Below, piece after piece: positions 10,409 to 20,705 of a DNA stretch of 64,000 bases; positions within the stretch are counted from its first letter, which is position 1; each line of letters starts with the position of its first letter. The notes under the pieces are model-generated. The model saw only the letters and a list, made by a program, of their open reading frames with translations. It did not search any database and was not told the DNA's origin. The translations under genes were made by a program, and so were the position numbers. Origin of the DNA: Hemicordylus capensis (Eukaryota; Chordata; Lepidosauria; Squamata; Cordylidae); NCBI RefSeq assembly GCF_027244095.1, contig NC_069662.1, positions 18,936,501-19,000,500 of the forward strand, given 5' to 3'.

Positions 10409-10548
10409 CAGGGATGCCCAATTCTGGCCCTCTTGCTGGGTTGGATGGCAACTCCCATAATCCTCAGCCATAGTGTCCAAAGGTCACTGTGGCTAGGGAT
10501 TATGGGAGTTCTAGTCCAACAACAGCTGAAGGCCTGAAGTTGGACACT
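10409..10548. mobile_element. Palindromic hAT-type MITE, diverged
   Basis: CAGGGATGCCCAATTCTGGC at the left, a central palindrome with CAACTCCCATAATCC and its complement, and a decayed right end. No clear target duplication remains. The region beyond, to 11731, holds no supported gene; a 128-residue open frame at 11252-11638 (+) shows no domain. Confidence 0.6.
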
Positions 10549-11731
10549 TCAAGGTTATTGTAATAAGATTACAAGCCATGAGTGTCTTTTCAGTGCCATT
10601 GAATCCCTCTCCTACTATTTGGGGGCGTGTGTGAATGCTGTTGATGTGGGAGAAAAAACAGTTGAACCATTTTTTGAAGCTGGATATATATTCTAGCTCA
10701 TATTGGTACTGTATTCAAATTTCAGGTGCAGGAAATTAAAAGGGGGAAAAATCACTTTAAACTTCAGGTGTGAAAACAGCCATAAACACAGTGCTGGAAT
10801 TAGGTGGTAGTCATAGGCTGTTCCAAATAATATCAGTTGCCAACTGGCTAGAAAAAGGGCCACCTGATTTGCTCCTGTGCCTTGATGTGCAGGAATCAGA
10901 GGGTGAGGCTTTTCATAATATGGAGTCACACGTTATCCTGTTCTAATTGCTGCCAATCAAGGTGCTGCTAGAGGCACAATAGCAGAGGGCAGTTTAAAAG
11001 TTGGCAACCCTTTTTGCAAGGATTGGCTCTGGCAAAAATCAAGCAAGGGGTCTGTGGTTTTACATCCACATCTGACAGATCGGGCTGTTGGGTTGCACCG
11101 GTGAATTGGCGAAAAGTTTCGGTTCTAGGGGTGGGTAAAAACACACACCTTCTTCTTTGAAATCCAGACTGATTTCCCCAGCTCCTGGCAAGAGGAAAAT
11201 ATGCAGTTTGCTCTCTAAGACAACATAGGATGGCTTTTCCATGAAAACACCTTGACTCACCCACTCCTTTACCCCTCCCTCCTGCAACAGCATCACTATT
11301 TCCGAATACCGACGGCTTCTTTTTTCCTTACCTCACAGCAAAGGCGCCGGGATGACTCCGTCACGGGGCAGGAATTCCCTAACCAACCAACCCCTCCTTA
11401 CCCCTTCAGCCTGCCAACCAGCATATGCTCAGAACTCCTGCCAGAGGGCTTGCAGGGCCACCTTTGGCCGTGCCCGACTCCTTTCAGATCCCCTCAGTGT
11501 CAAACTTGGGGTGTTTTCCCTCACGCAACAGCCCTAGAAACATCATTGGGCTTTCCCTGTGCCTCTAATGCCGGCCTAAAAAACCTGCACTGGGCAAGAT
11601 GCACCAAGGACTTGAAAAACATTGGGTTTCTGACCTGATGCACAGGCCTGAAGCCAGAGGTTTTGTCTTGAGGGGTCCTCAGTGGGAGGGGGAATCAGGG
11701 TAGGATAGCCAGAACACAAATGCAGGTAGCC

Positions 11732-11848
11732 CAAGGGATTCTCCACCGTTTGTCCCCAGATGTTGTTGGACTACAAAAGGCTACTGTATCCTGGGATGAT
11801 GGGAGTTGTATTCCAGCAACATCTGAGGACCAGGTTTGAGAACTGCTG
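11732..11848. mobile_element. Palindromic hAT-type MITE with perfect target duplication
   Basis: Flanked by AGGTAGCC at 11724-11731 and again at 11849-11856. The arms contain GTTGTTGGACTACAA and a complementary block. The 8-bp duplication supports hAT mobilisation. Sequence from 11857 to 12206 holds nothing else recognisable. Confidence 0.8.
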
Positions 11849-12206
11849 AGGTAGCCTAAATTTGTTTGTTTTTTGGCAAGCTATTGGGCAGAATATCGCT
11901 TTCATGCTTTTTCTTATATCTCCATGAGTCAAAGGACTACAGGTTTTTTGGTTTTTTTAAAATAAACACTGAACCTTTAGGAAGGGGTCTGAAATATTGC
12001 TGGGGGGACCAAGCCCTCACAGAGCCCCACCCCTGGGTTACAGTCCTAATCCTGAATTAACAACATTCATCCATACACACAAATAACAGGAAAAGGGCTC
12101 AGAGGGAAGACAGGCCCGACTCTCACACTGCAGATTTGTTGGACTGCCCTTAATGTATTAATGTAATGTATTTTAATGTTTGCCACCATGCAGAGGGGAA
12201 TGTGCC

Positions 12207-12342
12207 CACTGTTCCCTCTAACAGGGATTCCCAGATGTGCTTCACTACAACTCCCAGCATCCCCAGCTGCAATGGGCTTTGGCTGGGGATTATGGGAGTT
12301 GTAGTCAACAACGAATGGGAATCCCTGTTAGAGGGAACACTG
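12207..12342. mobile_element. Palindromic hAT-type MITE, second subfamily
   Basis: Termini CACTGTTCCCTCTAACAGGG and the complement CCCTGTTAGAGGGAACACTG form a perfect repeat apart from one base near the tip. The same terminus type occurs at 54280-54428 and 59982-60114. It differs from the CAGGGGTTCCCAACC type by an added outer block. Confidence 0.75.
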
Positions 12343-12539
12343 AGTGTTTATGCTTCAGGCATAAAACATCTTGGATTATCTTTGCTTAGTTTTTATGGAC
12401 ACATGTATGGGCGTGGCTCAGTTTGGGCTCTGCTATGGGATTTGAACCAGTATGGCCTTGGGTCCCGGTTGGTCACTATGGGAAGCAGGAAGCTGGGCTA
12501 GACAGAGCATTAGCTTGGTCCAGCAGGGCTTTTCTTACG

Positions 12540-12685
12540 TTATTCTGCCACTAGTTTGTTGTACAGCTTTGGGCCTGTCATGTGTCCCTGTCTCCCAGCC
12601 TCAGTTCCTCATCTGTAAAATGGGGTCAATGGTGCCATAACATCCCAGGGTTGCTCTGAGGGTGAACACTATCCAGAGCATCAAG
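12540..12685 (+). repeat. MIR-like SINE
   Basis: Shows the conserved MIR core order: CAGCCTCAGTTCCTCATCTG, then TAAAATGGGG and GGGTTGCTCTGAGGGTGAA. It is diverged, consistent with an old amniote-wide family. Confidence 0.65.
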
Positions 12686-12689
12686 ATTT

Positions 12690-14473
12690 GGATCAGAGAC
12701 TTCCCACGCTCTTAGCCACAGGAAATCGGGCCACCCAAAGCCCCAGAGACAAAACAACTTTCTAAAAACCTAGCAAGAAAATATTATTGAAGTATTAAGC
12801 AGTATACATTTCTCAACACTTCCTCTCTCGCCACAGTGAAAACAGCGCCTGGTGAAGAGAGAGTGGGTGGGATAGCAGAGGAAAGAATGCACGACATGAC
12901 ATTTTATCCCACAGCCAGTCTCTCTGTCTGTCCGGCCGGCCGTTATTCTGCTCCATGGAAGCCACACGGAAAGGGGCAAGAGGCCAAGGCCAGGCAGGCA
13001 ACAGCTGCACTTGACAAAGGCAGGGTGGGGCAAAATTTGAACCCACAGCCTCAGGGTGAAAGTGGCTTAAAATGGAAAGCAGAGGGGTGGGGGTGCACTT
13101 GTAAAGGCCAGACAGTGGAGAGGGGGGAGCACTGGGCCATACCTCACATGCTCAGTTCTTCCACAGATCCCACCCAAGAATCTCCAGCCACACCCCTCCC
13201 CAAACCACCAGACAGCTTCTCGCCTACAGAACCCAGATATCCTGACTGTCAGCCTCCCATTTTAACCTACTAAACTCCTGATCTGCACACACGCAAACAG
13301 AATGAAGTCGTAGAAGAGACGGTGCCACTTCCACTCGCAGGTGGAGAAGCATATTGCTGAATGTTCTTCCTGTAAAAAAGACAACAACAAAAACTGCTTA
13401 CAATTTTTTTTTTAAGTACATCCAAAAGAAAATGTGCTCGCAGCCCACTCCTTTCTGAAGTAATTTCTACTTGCAGGGAGTTTGGATTTCTAAATTTTAT
13501 GTTAACACCAGAAAGTGTTCTGAAGTACGATCCTTCACCTTTCGTCAGAAGTGATGCATGAAACCCATTCTGCCATTTCCTTGGGGCTCTAACATCTCAT
13601 TCAGTCACAAACTCTATGTAGTTATCGCCTCTAGTATTGTCCCAGAGGAAGATAAGTGTTCAGAGTATGTCTAATAAATGCAGGCCTTCAGAGAGGCAGT
13701 TAATAATAGATTACCTACATTCTAACAGTGTACTTGTGCAATGAACAAAGTTGCAGTAGTGCAATAAGATTGTGCAGAAAATTACAAGCATTTTAAAAAC
13801 TGCTCTGTTGCACAAAACTACCCTGAAAAACATATGAGAGGCATACCACCGGTGGTACACCTTGTTGCACAAGCTCAAACATGTTTGCACTAGCATAACA
13901 CTAGTCTGGAAAGCAAACCAGGGCCTGGGGTGTGCACAGATCACAGTTTGGACCACGGTCTGAATTTGGACAGCTCTGGTGAACTGGTAACCAGTTAACT
14001 AGGTTAAGCCTGGTTACCAGGCTTAGCGCAACCATGCAAGCGCACAGTTAGGATGTCACTCAATAAAAACAATATTAATACTTTCCCTAAGTGCTCAAAG
14101 CTTTGGAGTACATGCCCCCACCCCCAGCATAGACACAGTAGGGTGCTTTATTTTATTTTATTGATTGCTTCCTTTCTCCTTTTATATAATTCTTATTCCT
14201 GTTTGTAGTTGTCTGCCCCACAATGCTCCAGAAATGATGCATCCTTCCTGGTATGTTTCGGAGCAAGTCAGCTCCAAAAGCGTGGAGTTTAAACTCACTC
14301 AGTGCAACACAAAAGCCAGTATCCCATGGCACTGGTTGGGAAACATTGGCTTAGGGGATCATACTTTGTGTCTTGCACACAGGTTCTCCCCACCCCCGGC
14401 CCCATCCCAACCGCCCACCAAAGATTGCAAGACCAGACCTGTCTATAACTGCAGCCTTTCTCTCTCTTTGCAG
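12690..14473. other. IL11 upstream region; first coding exon not located
   Basis: An acceptor at 14471-14473 shows that an upstream exon of IL11 exists. By comparison with human IL11 it should contribute only ATG and one base before a donor, too short to place by eye. No ATGA followed by a convincing GTRAGT was found here. A 145-residue open frame at 12836-13273 (+) overlaps other open frames on - and has no recognisable domain. A transposon cannot be excluded at 13380-13440. Confidence 0.4.
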
Positions 14474-17400
14474 ACTGTTTGTGTCAGGTGTTGGTGACGC
14501 TTCTGAGTCTGTATGAGGGGCTCTGGGCTCTGCCTGGCCCCCGACTGAGGCCTATGGACCCCCGAGCCGAGTTTGACTCTATCGTCAGCCTGGCAAGAAA
14601 CCTGCTGAGTGATACCAAGAACCTCTTCAACCATTTTGTAAGTCCAACCAGGTTTGCTCAACAGAGACAGAGGAATTATGAAGGTGCCTTCTGGAGCATG
14701 TGCCCCCTTCCAGCACATGCTCCAGAAGGAGGTGACAGAATGGATGGTGCCATTTCAGATTGTCAGTGGAAGATCAGATTTTTCACTGCTCCATATGTAA
14801 AACAGCAGCAACAAAGCTGAGTCCAAATCTTTATCCTTAAGGTCTTAGATTAAATGCAGGGCTTTTAAAAAAATATGGGGGTGCATTAAAAATGTGACAC
14901 CCATCCCTACAGTGGTACAGTCCATTCTTCCCAACTCATTCTGCTCCATGTGGACAACATCAAGGCATTATTCCATCTGGCATTTTTAAAGTTTACATAG
15001 GAAGCTGCCTCATATGGATCAGACTGTTGATCGGACTAGCTCAGTATTGTCTGCTCTAAGTGATAGTAACTCTCCAGAGTTTCCGATGGGTATTTCCCAG
15101 CCCTACCTGGAGGTGTCAGAGATTGAACCTGGGACCTTATGCTTGCAAAGCACTGAACTGCAGGATGTCAGATATGCCAGTTTAAGATCGCTGGCCAAGG
15201 AAGTAGATTTGCTTTTTGGCTTCTGGTCCAAACAAGACGCTCACTGGAGCGTCAGTTTTAGAAAACGATACAAGATGAGGACTTCCTCCCTGAAACATCA
15301 GTGGCTGATTTGATGAGGAAAATTACTCAGCGTAGTCCACTGAAATTAAAAACCCTTTCAATGGGATTGCTTTGAGTCCGCCACTGAGAAAGCACACGTG
15401 GTTAGAATAGGACCAGCAGACCTGAATTCAAATCCCCATTCAGCCATGAAACTCTCTGAGTGACTCTGGGCCAGTCACTTATCCTTCAGCCTACCTCGAA
15501 GGGTTAGGGTGGATAAATTATTATCTGCATTTTATATCCCACTCTTCCTCCAAGGAGCTCAGAGCAGTGTACTACATACTTGAGTTTCTCCTCATGACAA
15601 CCCTATGAAGAAGGTTAGGCTGAGAGAGAAGTGACTGGCCTAGAGTCACCCAGCAAGTATCAAGGCTGAATGGGGATTTGAACTCGGGTGTCCCTGGTCC
15701 TAGTCCAGCCCTCTAATCACTACACCACGCTGGCTCTATAAACAGAACCATACATAGCACTCTGGGCTCCTTGGAGGAGGAGGAGGAGGAGGGTATGTAT
15801 AAATAAATAAAATGAGTTACCTAGAGAAAAATATATTTGAAAATTCCAGGATAGTTTCCCCATTTTTTTTCTTTTAAAAACTGAAGTTTCAGCTTCTGCT
15901 GGCTTCAGTTTGTTTGTTTGTTTAATTTATTTTATTTAAATTGCTTGTTCAGTTAGACTGTGGTTGCTGTCACAGTCTGATTCCCTCAATTTTTCTTCCC
16001 TGTGCAGAAAAACCGCTATCCAGCTGAAGGCGAACACAAGTTGGAAACGTTGCCTGTTTTGTCCATGAATGCCGTGGAACTTGCCAACATTCAGGTGAGA
16101 GACCTCCCCATCGCCATGCTCACCAGTGACCCCTGGAGGTTATCCTTTGCACTACAAGTTATCATAAGCAGGATCTCTCACCTTCATGCCAACAGGGACA
16201 TAGTAGTGGCCACTTTAGGGAATATTGACTTCCCATAGCCCTTCTGCCTCTCTGTAGGAACTTCACTGTCCCAGTGGTGATACCTTCAGATTATCTCAAA
16301 TATCTTTCCATGGTTCTGGGTTTCCTCCTTTGGTCTTTGCTATTTTGGCTGCAATGTTCCCATAGTGGCATCCTGAGGCGATTCCTGGATTCCTTGTGAT
16401 GTTTCCCACTACAGGCATGGAAAAGTCATTGGGAAGAAGGCACCCTATTGTAATAACCTAGGATGCACAACCTAGGACACCCTATTTTAACTGAGAGTTG
16501 GTCTTGTGGTAGCAAGCATGACTTGTCCCCTTAGCTAAGCAGGGTCTGCCCTGGTTGCACTTGAATGGGAGACCAGAAGTGTGAGCACTGTAAGATATTC
16601 CCCTCAGGAGATGGAGCTGCTCTGGGAAGAGGAGAAGGTTCTAAGTTCCCTCCCTGGCTTCTCCAAGATAGGGCTGAGAGAGATTCCTGCCTGCAACCTT
16701 GGAGAAGCTGCTGCCAGTCCGTGAAGACAATGTTGAGCTAGATGGACCAATGGTCTGACTCAGTATATGGCAGCTTCCTATGTTCTTTCCCCTCAGTGGC
16801 TCCAGTTACTCCAGTATGGCACCCTGTTCCCCACAATACATTTAGTTTTTATATGAGGGCAGCAACAGGGAGGGGTATCAATTGTGTATCCTTTCAGGAA
16901 TAAACAGATCAACTAGCCTCTGAGCCAGGCCTGCTTCCCCCCCGCTTCCTTCTTCCCCCTGATGCCGTTCTCATTTCTCTCCTTTCCCCCTCTCCTTCAG
17001 GTCTCTGGGGGACTGGCCCGGCTCAGTTCCGACTTGCAGTGCTACCAGCGCCACTTTGAATGGCTGCGCAAAGCAGCACCACTACTGCTGCGGCCCATGG
17101 AGCATGACATTAGCACAGTGCATAGCCGGCTTGAACGCCTTCTCAAAAGACTGGAACACCTGGTAAGACTTTGAGAGAAAGGGACGTCACCTGAATGGGA
17201 CAGGGTAGACCTGTTCACATGGCTGCTGGCAGGGTAGGAGAAGCGCCCAGCTTGGTTAGGAGAGCTGGGTAGGATGCACTCCTGATGTTCAGCTGTGTGC
17301 TTGAAAACATTAAGGGAGGAGGCGAGGAGGAGGATTGCATGGCAGCTGGGTAGGACAGCTTTTCTTCTGGTAAATGGCTGGGAACAGAAACTGGGTTGGG

Positions 17401-18108
17401 CATGCTCGTCCTACCCAGCTCTGCCTCACACATGATCATTTCCCCCACTTCCTGCTTTAATGTTTGCAGGCACAAATTGGGAGCATGCCCAGTTCGCCAC
17501 TCCTACCCACGCTGGGCACTTCTCCTACTCTGCTGGAGGTCATGTGAACAAGTCTAGTGTGTGATCTAATCGGAAGGCTGGGGGCAGGGGGGCTTCCTAG
17601 TATTACAGTAAAGTAAAGTAAAGTAAAGTAGTATCGTTAAGTCAGTGTCGACTCCTAGTGACCACAGAGCCCTGTGGTTGTCTTTGGTAGAATACAGGAG
17701 GGGTTTACTACTGCCTCCTCCCGCGCAGTATGAGATGATGCTTTTCAGCATCTTCCTATATCGCTGCTGCCCAATATAGGTGTTTCCCATAGTCTGGGAA
17801 ACATACTAGCAGGGATTTGAACCGGCAACCTCTTGCTCCCTAGGCAAGTTACTTCCTCGCTGCACCATTAGGACAGGGCTAAATTGGAACCATTGCTCTT
17901 CCTCACTTGAAAGTCAAACTTACACACGTCTTTTTCTTCTCAGATGACAAAGCTCAGCCTTTCACGACCCAACGATCCACTGCCGACCCTCCCGGCCCAT
18001 GGGACTCATTGGTCCGTGGTTCAGGCAGGACATGCCATTGTCCACTCATTTCATCTTTACCTGGACTGGGCAGCCCGTGTGCTGGTTCTGATCCGGAACA
18101 AACTGTGA
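14474..18108 (+). CDS. IL11: Interleukin-11, coding exons 2-5
   Basis: Secreted four-helix cytokine of the IL-6 family that signals through IL11RA and gp130. Exons are 14474-14637, 16008-16094, 17001-17162 and 17944-18108 (stop TGA). All junctions have AG acceptors and GT donors (GTAAGT, GTGAGA, GTAAGA) and join in frame, giving about 193 residues with the missing two-residue start; human IL-11 has 199. Exon 2 opens with the hydrophobic signal segment CLCQVLVTLLSLYEGLWAL and carries DPRAEFDSIVSLARNLL of helix A. The C-terminal helix reads YLDWAARVLVLIRNKL, keeping the Trp and Arg that in human IL-11 contact IL11RA. The Trp of the gp130 site III region (THWSVVQAGHAI) is also kept. One Cys (DLQCYQRH) is odd, as mature human IL-11 has none. 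SINEs lie in introns 2, 3 and 4. The gene looks intact. Confidence 0.93.
14998..15175 (-). repeat. tRNA-headed SINE in IL11 intron
   Basis: Tail first on + (ATAGGAAGCTGCCTCATATG), head last (complement of box B GGTTCAATC at 15122-15131). Box A is shortened. It lies in the intron between 14637 and 16008. Confidence 0.75.
15392..15740. repeat. Inverted pair of a third tRNA-derived SINE family
   Basis: 15392-15520 (+) has a GTGGTTAGAATAGGACCAGC head, a box B-like ATTCAAATCCC and CTGGGCCAGTCACTTATCC. 15523-15740 (-) is a fuller copy of the same family read backwards (CTTCCTCCAAGGAGCTCAGA first, CACTACACCACGCTGGCTC last). Other copies lie at 29878, 52215, 53772 and 62362. Confidence 0.75.
16494..16785 (+). 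repeat. 5S-headed SINE, full length, in IL11 intron
   Basis: The head at 16530-16574 (TTAGCTAAGCAGGGTCTGCC, CTGGTTGCACTTGAATGGGA, GACC) is the clearest match in the window to the 5S rRNA internal promoter. The shortened tRNA-like part and common tail follow. Confidence 0.85.
17608..17872 (-). repeat. Second-family tRNA-derived SINE in IL11 intron, minus strand
   Basis: 3' end on the left (AGTCAGTGTCGACTCCTAGT), preceded by an (AAAGT)n-like tail. tRNA-like head on the right (complement of box B at GATTTGAACCGGCAACC). Nearly full length. Confidence 0.8.
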
Positions 18109-19049
18109 ACAGCCGAAGAACGGAACCACCACGAGTATTTTGGAAAGCCTCCTCACAGACCTGGAACTCTTAGATGCTGCTTCAGCAATACCAGAGGAAG
18201 AGGGTGCAAGGAAGGAAGGAAAGTCCATGAGATGGGGCACCTCTGGATTCCTCCTCTAGAGGGTGCTGCAGGGTGGGAGGGGCTAAGGGTCTTGGCCCAA
18301 CTGGACCCTTGCTATGCTGGGGGGACGTCATGGAATGAGAGGGGACTTCTCTTATGCTCAGAAAAACCATCTCATCTCCTAATTATTCCTAAGGGGCACT
18401 ACAGGCATGGGAAAGTAATTGGGGAGGGCGTGTTTCCCCTTATTCCAGGGGATTTTTTTGTCCTCTCCTGCACACCGTTGATGAAACACCATAATCTCGA
18501 TGGCATGGACTGATCTGTATCAAGTATGGGGGACCCCTTCTTGATGTGAAGGTGTTGGAATAGAACATTGGCAATCAACAGTTCTGCATGGGAAGATCAA
18601 TCAGGGTGGACAACCTGACCCAAAAAAACCCAATAACATGTCCCCTTTCTGATCTTCCCCTGCAAGGTACACAATCTAGGGCACCCTCTCAATTTGTATG
18701 GGGGTGGGGAAGAAGCTATGCCTAACAAGCCTAGGCAGCACCCTCAGCAAACTGACAGTGTGCTCAACATGTCCCAGAATCCTCTGCAATGCTCAGGGAT
18801 TCCGTGGTGTATGGACTAAAGAGGAGAGGATTCACTGAAGACGGGAAGTTTGACATCTTGAAAGTGGTCAGCCTTTCTAGACCTGCAACCCCCCTACCTA
18901 TTTTTTCTATCTTAGTTTGTTTTCCTCTCCAACTGCAGAAAAATCAAGAACAAACCAAAACCCTGAATACAATCCAGCACAGAATTAATGGGTCTTCAGC
19001 ATCCCAATCCAGCATGTGCTGGATTGTAGCTCGTACGTGTGCACATAGC
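18109..19049. other. Probable IL11 3' untranslated region
   Basis: Directly follows the IL11 stop codon and holds no recognisable repeat or gene. The nearest AATAAA downstream is at 19611-19616, which would give a 3' UTR of about 1.5 kb with a SINE inside it. That assignment is inference from the long 3' UTR of mammalian IL11. Confidence 0.4.
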
Positions 19050-19348
19050 ATAGGAACATAGGAAGTTGCCCTATACCAAGTCAGACTATTGGTCCATCTA
19101 GCTCAGCCCTGATCTACACAGACTGGCAGCGCCTTCTCCAAGGTTACAGGCAGGAGACTCTCTCTCAGCCCTGTCTTGGAGATGCCAGGGAGACAACTTG
19201 GAACCTTAGATGCTTTTCCCAGAGCGGCCCCATTCCCTAAGGGGAATACCTTGCAGTGCTCACATGTAGTCTCTCTTTCAAATGCAAATCATGGCAGACC
19301 CTGCTTAGCAAAGGGGACAATTCATGCTTGCAAAATCAGCTCTCCTCC
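19050..19348 (-). repeat. 5S-headed SINE, full length, minus strand
   Basis: Tail at 19050 (ATAGGAACATAGGAAGTTGC) and head at about 19300-19348 (GACCCTGCTTAGCAAAGGGG, then the complement of the terminal GAGGAGAGCTG). The following 19349-19690 is AT-rich with no feature. Confidence 0.8.
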
Positions 19349-19689
19349 CTTTGGATAAGTTCAAAAGTTGCCCCCAATTTTCTGGATAGAACCTTTTTTT
19401 TTTTTTTAAGTTAACTATATGTGAGACAAACACAAAAAACATAAGGTGATAGATGCCATCACAGAAAAGGCATTCCCCCTTCTCATTCACACAGGAGGAA
19501 ATACCTCTTTTAAGTGATGCCTCTTCTAAAAAGCCAAGTAAGGAATGGATGTTCCCCCCTCCCCCCGCTTCAAAATTCTTTTTTGTTCGTATTCATGCTT
19601 ATGCAGATTTAATAAATAAATTAACCGGTTAATCAATTAAAAGTCATACAATCAATCTAGGGTCCAGAGGCCAAGGCAGGTCAGACAGG

Positions 19690-19830
19690 CAAGTTATATT
19701 ATTAAATTATTTAAAATATTTATATATCGCTTTTCGACAGAAGAGTTCTCAAAGCGGTTTATATAGCAAAAACTATGAGAAAATAGTTCCCTGTCCCCAA
19801 AGGGCTTGCAATTTAAAACAAAAATGTTCT
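19690..19830 (-). repeat. L2-related 3' module, minus strand
   Basis: TTTATATATCGCTTTTCGAC, then CTCAAAGCGGTTTATATAGC and GTTCCCTGTCCCCAAAGGGC match the module at 46165-46410 and, inverted, at 31195-31465. Confidence 0.55.
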
Positions 19831-19927
19831 AGGAAGTTTTAAATGTCAGACTTTTAAAGGAGTTTTCATGAGAATCTGGCACCTTTTCTTCTAAAGGCCA
19901 TGTTTCTGTAGTAAAATGTAGTCACTT

Positions 19928-19928
<1 letters not shown>

Positions 19929-19971
<43 letters not shown>

Positions 19972-19988
19972 ACACACACACACACACA
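19929..19988. repeat. (CA)n microsatellite
   Basis: About 30 CA units with one interruption (CAGACA). Confidence 0.95.
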
Positions 19989-20564
19989 AATACCCTACAT
20001 TGATTTTGTTTAAAAATAATAATTTTAATGAGTGAGGTAAGTTAGACAATTGAAACTGAAGGAATTTCATTATCTGGAAATAAAGATATATTTTAAAAAA
20101 TCTTCCAAAATTCAAGGCAAACACAGTTTTCCTTTACAAATACTACCCTCTAGTGGTTTATTTTTGCTTCTGCTGGTTCAGCCAATATGGGACTATTTTC
20201 CAAAGCCATGGTAGTGGGATACAAAAAAGGCCAGAACTTTTGAAATCAGAAGAGTTCTGAAATGACTATTTACCCACAATGCTGGAATGAGTATCCCACC
20301 GGATTTGTCCATGCTGAATTACATCCCAATTACTCCATGCCATGTACAGACAAAAAAACCAAAACCATGACCAATCTTGGACACCCTCCACTCCAGATAT
20401 CTTCGCTGTATGACTGAAAAACTTTGACTTATTTGGGGGATGGAAAAATTTCCCCCCTTATTTAAGACCCTTTAATGGCTTAGTTAACTGCTCCCTCCAG
20501 TTTCAGGTATTTATCATGATCTTCTTCCTCCCGGGTATTTATAAAGCCATTCGATTTATTCTTT

Positions 20565-20705
20565 GTAAGTTATTATTATTATTATTATTATTATTTTATT
20601 TATGATCTGTTCCGAGACTGGGTTGTTATATTAATTATTATTTTATTATTATTATTTTGTTGCCGTGGTCATTATTATTATTAGTATTATTATTTTATTA
20701 ATGTT
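20565..20705. repeat. (ATT)n-rich low-complexity tract
   Basis: Imperfect ATT and TTATTA units with interruptions. The surrounding 19989-20950 stretch is AT-rich and shows no gene. Confidence 0.85.

Noticed and set aside
12836-13273. 145-residue open frame on + as a host gene
   Set aside because: It is overlapped by equally open frames on -, has low-complexity composition, no domain and no supporting splice sites.
16530-16574. Possible 5S rRNA gene
   Set aside because: Only the internal promoter-like part is similar, and it is fused to a SINE body that is repeated many times in the window.
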